NCBI GenBank assembly: GCA_964506645.1
Contig: CAZDML010000036.1
Location: 1-16,527, forward strand
DNA from: CAZDML01 sp964506645
GTDB lineage: Bacteria > Elusimicrobiota > Elusimicrobia > 2-01-FULL-59-12
DNA: 16,527 bases
Direction: 5' to 3'
Shown: positions 14,023 through 16,527 of the stretch, one piece after another
Layout of the letters: each line of letters starts with the position of its first letter
Numbering within the stretch: position 1 is the first letter of the stretch
Position numbers and translations under genes: made by a program
Notes under the pieces: model-generated
What the model saw: the letters and a program-made list of their open reading frames with translations, nothing else
Databases searched by the model: none
What the model was told of the DNA's origin: nothing

Positions 14023-14052
14023 TTGAACCTCTCCGACGGATTTTGATATCCT
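14023..14052 (+). promoter_or_regulatory. Possible promoter of the sugar-nucleotide gene
   Basis: TTGAAC (14023-14028), an 18-bp spacer, then TATCCT (14047-14052), ending 7 nt before the ATG at 14060. Back to back with the minus-strand -10 box in a 64-bp divergent gap. There is no Shine-Dalgarno sequence, so a leaderless transcript is suggested. Confidence 0.4.
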
Positions 14053-14059
14053 GACTACT

Positions 14060-16527
14060 ATGCGCGCGATCATTATGGCTGGCGGCTTTGGTACCCGCCT
14101 GCGGCCTTTAACCTGCAACATCCCCAAGCCCATGGTTTCGATGGCCAACCGGCCGATGATGGAGCACATCGTTCGTCTGCTGAAAGACAACGGCTTCGAT
14201 GATCTTCTGATCATGCTGTATTATCAACCGGAAGTGATCATTCGCTACTTTGGCGATGGGTCGGCTTTTGGTGTGAGAATTCAGTACCTGCGTCCGGAAG
14301 CCGATCTCGGGACGGCCGGGTGTATTAAATTTGCCGAAAAGCAGTTGAATGAACCCTTTCTTGTTATCTCGGGGGACCTGCTCACCAATTTTGATTTAGA
14401 AGCGGTTCTCAAATCACACCGGGATAATAAAGCGATGGCGACCCTGGTTCTCACGCGCGTCGCCAATCCCTTGTCCTACGGCGTGGTGATTGTGGATAAG
14501 GAAGGCCGCATTCAGCGTTTCCTGGAAAAGCCGTCCTGGGGGGAAGTCTTCTCCGATACGATTAACACGGGGATCTACCTGCTTGAACCCAGCGTCCTCG
14601 AGTATATTCCCGCCGGCCAGAGCTTCGATTTTTCCAAGAATCTGTTTCCAAAATTGCTTGAGATGCAGTCTCCGATGTTTGGCTACGTAGCGAAAGGCTA
14701 TTGGAAGGATGTCGGGGATCTGACCGAGTACCGTCTGGCACACTACGATATATTGGAAGGGCACGTGGATGTGTCACTGCCGGGGCGGCTTCATCCCCAT
14801 GGGGGCGTGAAAGTGCGCATGGGTGAAGGCACTAAGATTCATCCCAGCGCGGTGGTCGATAAAGACGTGCTTCTGGGCGAAGGCTGCCAGATCGAAGCTG
14901 GGGCCAAAGTGACCAATTCCGTGCTTGGCAATCATGTGACCGTGAAAGCCGGCTCAGAAATTAACGGCAGTGTCCTCTGGGATGATGTGACCATTGGCGA
15001 CGAAAGTCGTGTTCAGGAGGCGGTCATCGGCAACCGCTGCCGGATCGGATCAAAAGCACAAATTTCAGAAGGCGCCATTATTGGCGATGACTGCAAAGTC
15101 GGTCAGGAGTCTGCTGTTCATCCGAATGTGAAGATGTGGCCGAACAAGCGCGTGGATGATGGTGCGGTGCTCTCTACCAGCCTCATTTGGGGCGATAAGT
15201 GGACCCACCATCTGTTTGGCGCCTACGGGATTTCGGGGCTCTGTAATCGCGAGATGACGCCGGAATTGGCGACCCGCATTGGCGCGGCCTACGGCGCGTA
15301 TTTAGGCGAAGGATCGTACGTTACGACGTCGCGGGATGCCCATATGGCCAGCCGTATGATCAAGCGTGCGATGATTTCGGGGTTGTTGTCCACGGGCGTG
15401 AAAGTTGGTGATCTGCGTACGGCGCCGATTCCCGTCGTGCGCTACGAGATCGGTCAAGAAGGCGAGTCCGGCGGTATTCATGTGCGCCAATCGCCGTACG
15501 ATCCGAATGTGGTGGATTTGAAATTCCTCGATAAAACAGGCGTCGACATTTCCATCCAACAGGAACGGGCCATCGAACAGCTCTTTTTACGCGAAGACTT
15601 TAAGCGCGCCACACCGGACCGGGTTGGCGAAATCACGACCCCTCCGCGGGCGCAGGAATATTACCGCGCAGGGTTCTTGAAAGCGGTCAACCCGGCGTCC
15701 TTTCAGAACTCCAAAATTAAAATCGTCATCGACTATGCGTTCTCTTCGGCTTCCCTGATCTTTCCTGACATTCTAGGACGGCTCGGCATTGAAGTTGTCA
15801 GCTTAAACGCTTACCTTAATCCGCAGCGTGTCACCAAGAGTGCCGACGAGTTTCAAACGGCGCTGGATCAGCTTTCCACAATTGTGCTAACGCTCAAAGC
15901 CGATGCCGGCTTCTTGATTGATACGGGCGCGGAGAAGGTATTTGTCGTCGATGAGGAAGGTCAGCGTATTGCCAACGACACGGCGCTCATTATGGTGGCC
16001 AAGCTGATGATGCAGAGCATGCCGGGGGGGACGATTGGTGTTCCCGTGAACGTGACGAGCGTGATGGAGGAAATTGCGCGGCCCTTGAATGTAAAAGTGA
16101 AGCGTCTGCGCACGGCGGCCCGGTATCTCATGGATGCCAGCCGCGAGAAGGATATGAGTTTTGTCGGCGATGGAGTCGGCGGATTTATTTTCCCGGAATT
16201 TCAACCATGTTATGATGCCATGTTTGCGATTGTCAAAATGGTGGAACTCATGGCGCGTCACAAGGTGCGCCTGCATGCCCTGGCCAAAGACGTGCCTCCC
16301 TTTGAGATTTTGCACCAGAAAATCCCTTGCCCTTGGGACCGCAAAGGGCTTGTGATGCGTCGGGCGATCGAAGCCGTCGACAATAAGTCCTATGAGTTGG
16401 TCGATGGGGTGAAGCTCTTGGGGGACGGCCACTGGGTGCTCATGTTGCCCGACCCGGACGAGGCCACGTTTCATATTTGGGTGGAATCGCGCGAACGCAC
16501 GCAGGCGCGCGAACTGATGAAAGAATA
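14060..16527 (+). CDS. Mannose-1-phosphate guanylyltransferase / phosphomannomutase-like fusion, 3' partial
   Basis: Open from the ATG at 14060 to the window edge (822 complete codons plus two bases), near the usual 820-840 residue length of this family, so only the last few residues are probably missing. Residues 1-235 form a nucleotidyltransferase with MAGGFGTRLRPLT and NIPKP, the signature of sugar-1-phosphate nucleotidyl transfer. Residues 245-370 are left-handed beta-helix hexapeptide repeats. Residues 375-822 resemble a phosphohexomutase with TTSRDAH (Ser424, the likely phosphoserine). The classical DGDxDR metal loop is replaced by IDTGAEK (from Ile620) and the GEMSGH sugar loop by GDGVGGF (from Gly703). 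The first half probably makes GDP-mannose or a similar nucleotide sugar for polysaccharides; the activity of the second half is open. The ATG has no Shine-Dalgarno sequence. Confidence 0.88.
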   Translation, partial: MRAIIMAGGFGTRLRPLTCNIPKPMVSMANRPMMEHIVRLLKDNGFDDLLIMLYYQPEVIIRYFGDGSAFGVRIQYLRPEADLGTAGCIKFAEKQLNEPFLVISGDLLTNFDLEAVLKSHRDNKAMATLVLTRVANPLSYGVVIVDKEGRIQRFLEKPSWGEVFSDTINTGIYLLEPSVLEYIPAGQSFDFSKNLFPKLLEMQSPMFGYVAKGYWKDVGDLTEYRLAHYDILEGHVDVSLPGRLHPHGGVKVRMGEGTKIHPSAVVDKDVLLGEGCQIEAGAKVTNSVLGNHVTVKAGSEINGSVLWDDVTIGDESRVQEAVIGNRCRIGSKAQISEGAIIGDDCKVGQESAVHPNVKMWPNKRVDDGAVLSTSLIWGDKWTHHLFGAYGISGLCNREMTPELATRIGAAYGAYLGEGSYVTTSRDAHMASRMIKRAMISGLLSTGVKVGDLRTAPIPVVRYEIGQEGESGGIHVRQSPYDPNVVDLKFLDKTGVDISIQQERAIEQLFLREDFKRATPDRVGEITTPPRAQEYYRAGFLKAVNPASFQNSKIKIVIDYAFSSASLIFPDILGRLGIEVVSLNAYLNPQRVTKSADEFQTALDQLSTIVLTLKADAGFLIDTGAEKVFVVDEEGQRIANDTALIMVAKLMMQSMPGGTIGVPVNVTSVMEEIARPLNVKVKRLRTAARYLMDASREKDMSFVGDGVGGFIFPEFQPCYDAMFAIVKMVELMARHKVRLHALAKDVPPFEILHQKIPCPWDRKGLVMRRAIEAVDNKSYELVDGVKLLGDGHWVLMLPDPDEATFHIWVESRERTQARELMKE

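Noticed and set aside
13996..14214. 73-codon N-terminal extension of the PBP1A frame
   Set aside because: It overlaps the conserved N terminus of the divergent nucleotidyltransferase, reads as its antisense, and puts a non-signal segment before the real signal anchor.
15887..16474. 195-residue minus-strand frame within the sugar-nucleotide fusion
   Set aside because: The plus strand reads continuously as the phosphohexomutase-like domain. The reverse frame is His-rich with no recognisable domain.
1..16527. CRISPR arrays, tRNA, rRNA, transposons or prophage genes
   Set aside because: Scanned by eye on both strands. No regularly spaced repeats, cloverleaf-like genes, transposase or phage proteins were seen.

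Overview
The window (moderate GC) reads as a chromosomal segment of a diderm, respiring bacterium. Evidence for this is exported multiheme c-type cytochromes, an OmpA-type MotB, a class A penicillin-binding protein and an ETF:quinone oxidoreductase (FixC/FixX). The sequence alone does not fix the phylum. The gene content and the dispersed 'CATTGCGAG'-type palindrome would suit an uncultured groundwater or sediment lineage such as Elusimicrobiota, Omnitrophota or Nitrospirota, but that is a low-confidence guess. No rRNA, tRNA, CRISPR array, transposase, integrase or phage gene was seen.

Layout. (1) 1-1714: a 5'-truncated gene for a cytochrome with at least five CxxCH motifs, then a monoheme cytochrome c, closed by a hairpin terminator. 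(2) 1796-3677: fixC, fixX and a NifU C-terminal-domain protein, tightly packed; probably electron input from an electron-transfer flavoprotein to quinone, with an Fe-S carrier protein. (3) 3680-4303 (minus): a secreted protein of unknown function, convergent with the previous operon. (4) 4409-9066: a motility-type operon encoding a FliF-FliG-TPR fusion, FlbD, a 69-residue membrane protein, MotA, MotB and an unknown exported protein carrying a palindromic repeat inside its signal region. (5) 9149-11809: pyruvate phosphate dikinase, ending in a strong terminator that can serve both strands. (6) 11878-13995 (minus): PBP1A-type peptidoglycan synthase. (7) 14060-end: an NDP-sugar pyrophosphorylase / hexapeptide / phosphomannomutase-like fusion, cut by the window edge.

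The most interesting region is 4409-9066. One polypeptide joins the C-terminal, MS-ring-like part of FliF (RBM3/collar segment plus last membrane helix), an acidic Gly/Glu linker, the FliG middle and C-terminal domains without the FliG N domain, and a TPR pair. It sits with a complete MotA/MotB stator pair but no rod, hook, filament, export or FliM/FliN gene in view. Several FliG residues needed in classical flagella (the EHPQ motif and three of the five torque charges) are changed, while MotA keeps its matching charges. I infer a pared-down rotary or stator-driven machine, perhaps for gliding or envelope work, rather than an ordinary flagellum.

A second theme is start-site architecture. Four genes that begin transcription units in divergent regions (4303 minus, 4409, 13995 minus, 14060) have no Shine-Dalgarno sequence and a plausible -10 box 6-9 nt from the ATG, suggesting leaderless mRNAs. 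Genes inside operons nearly all have good Shine-Dalgarno sequences.
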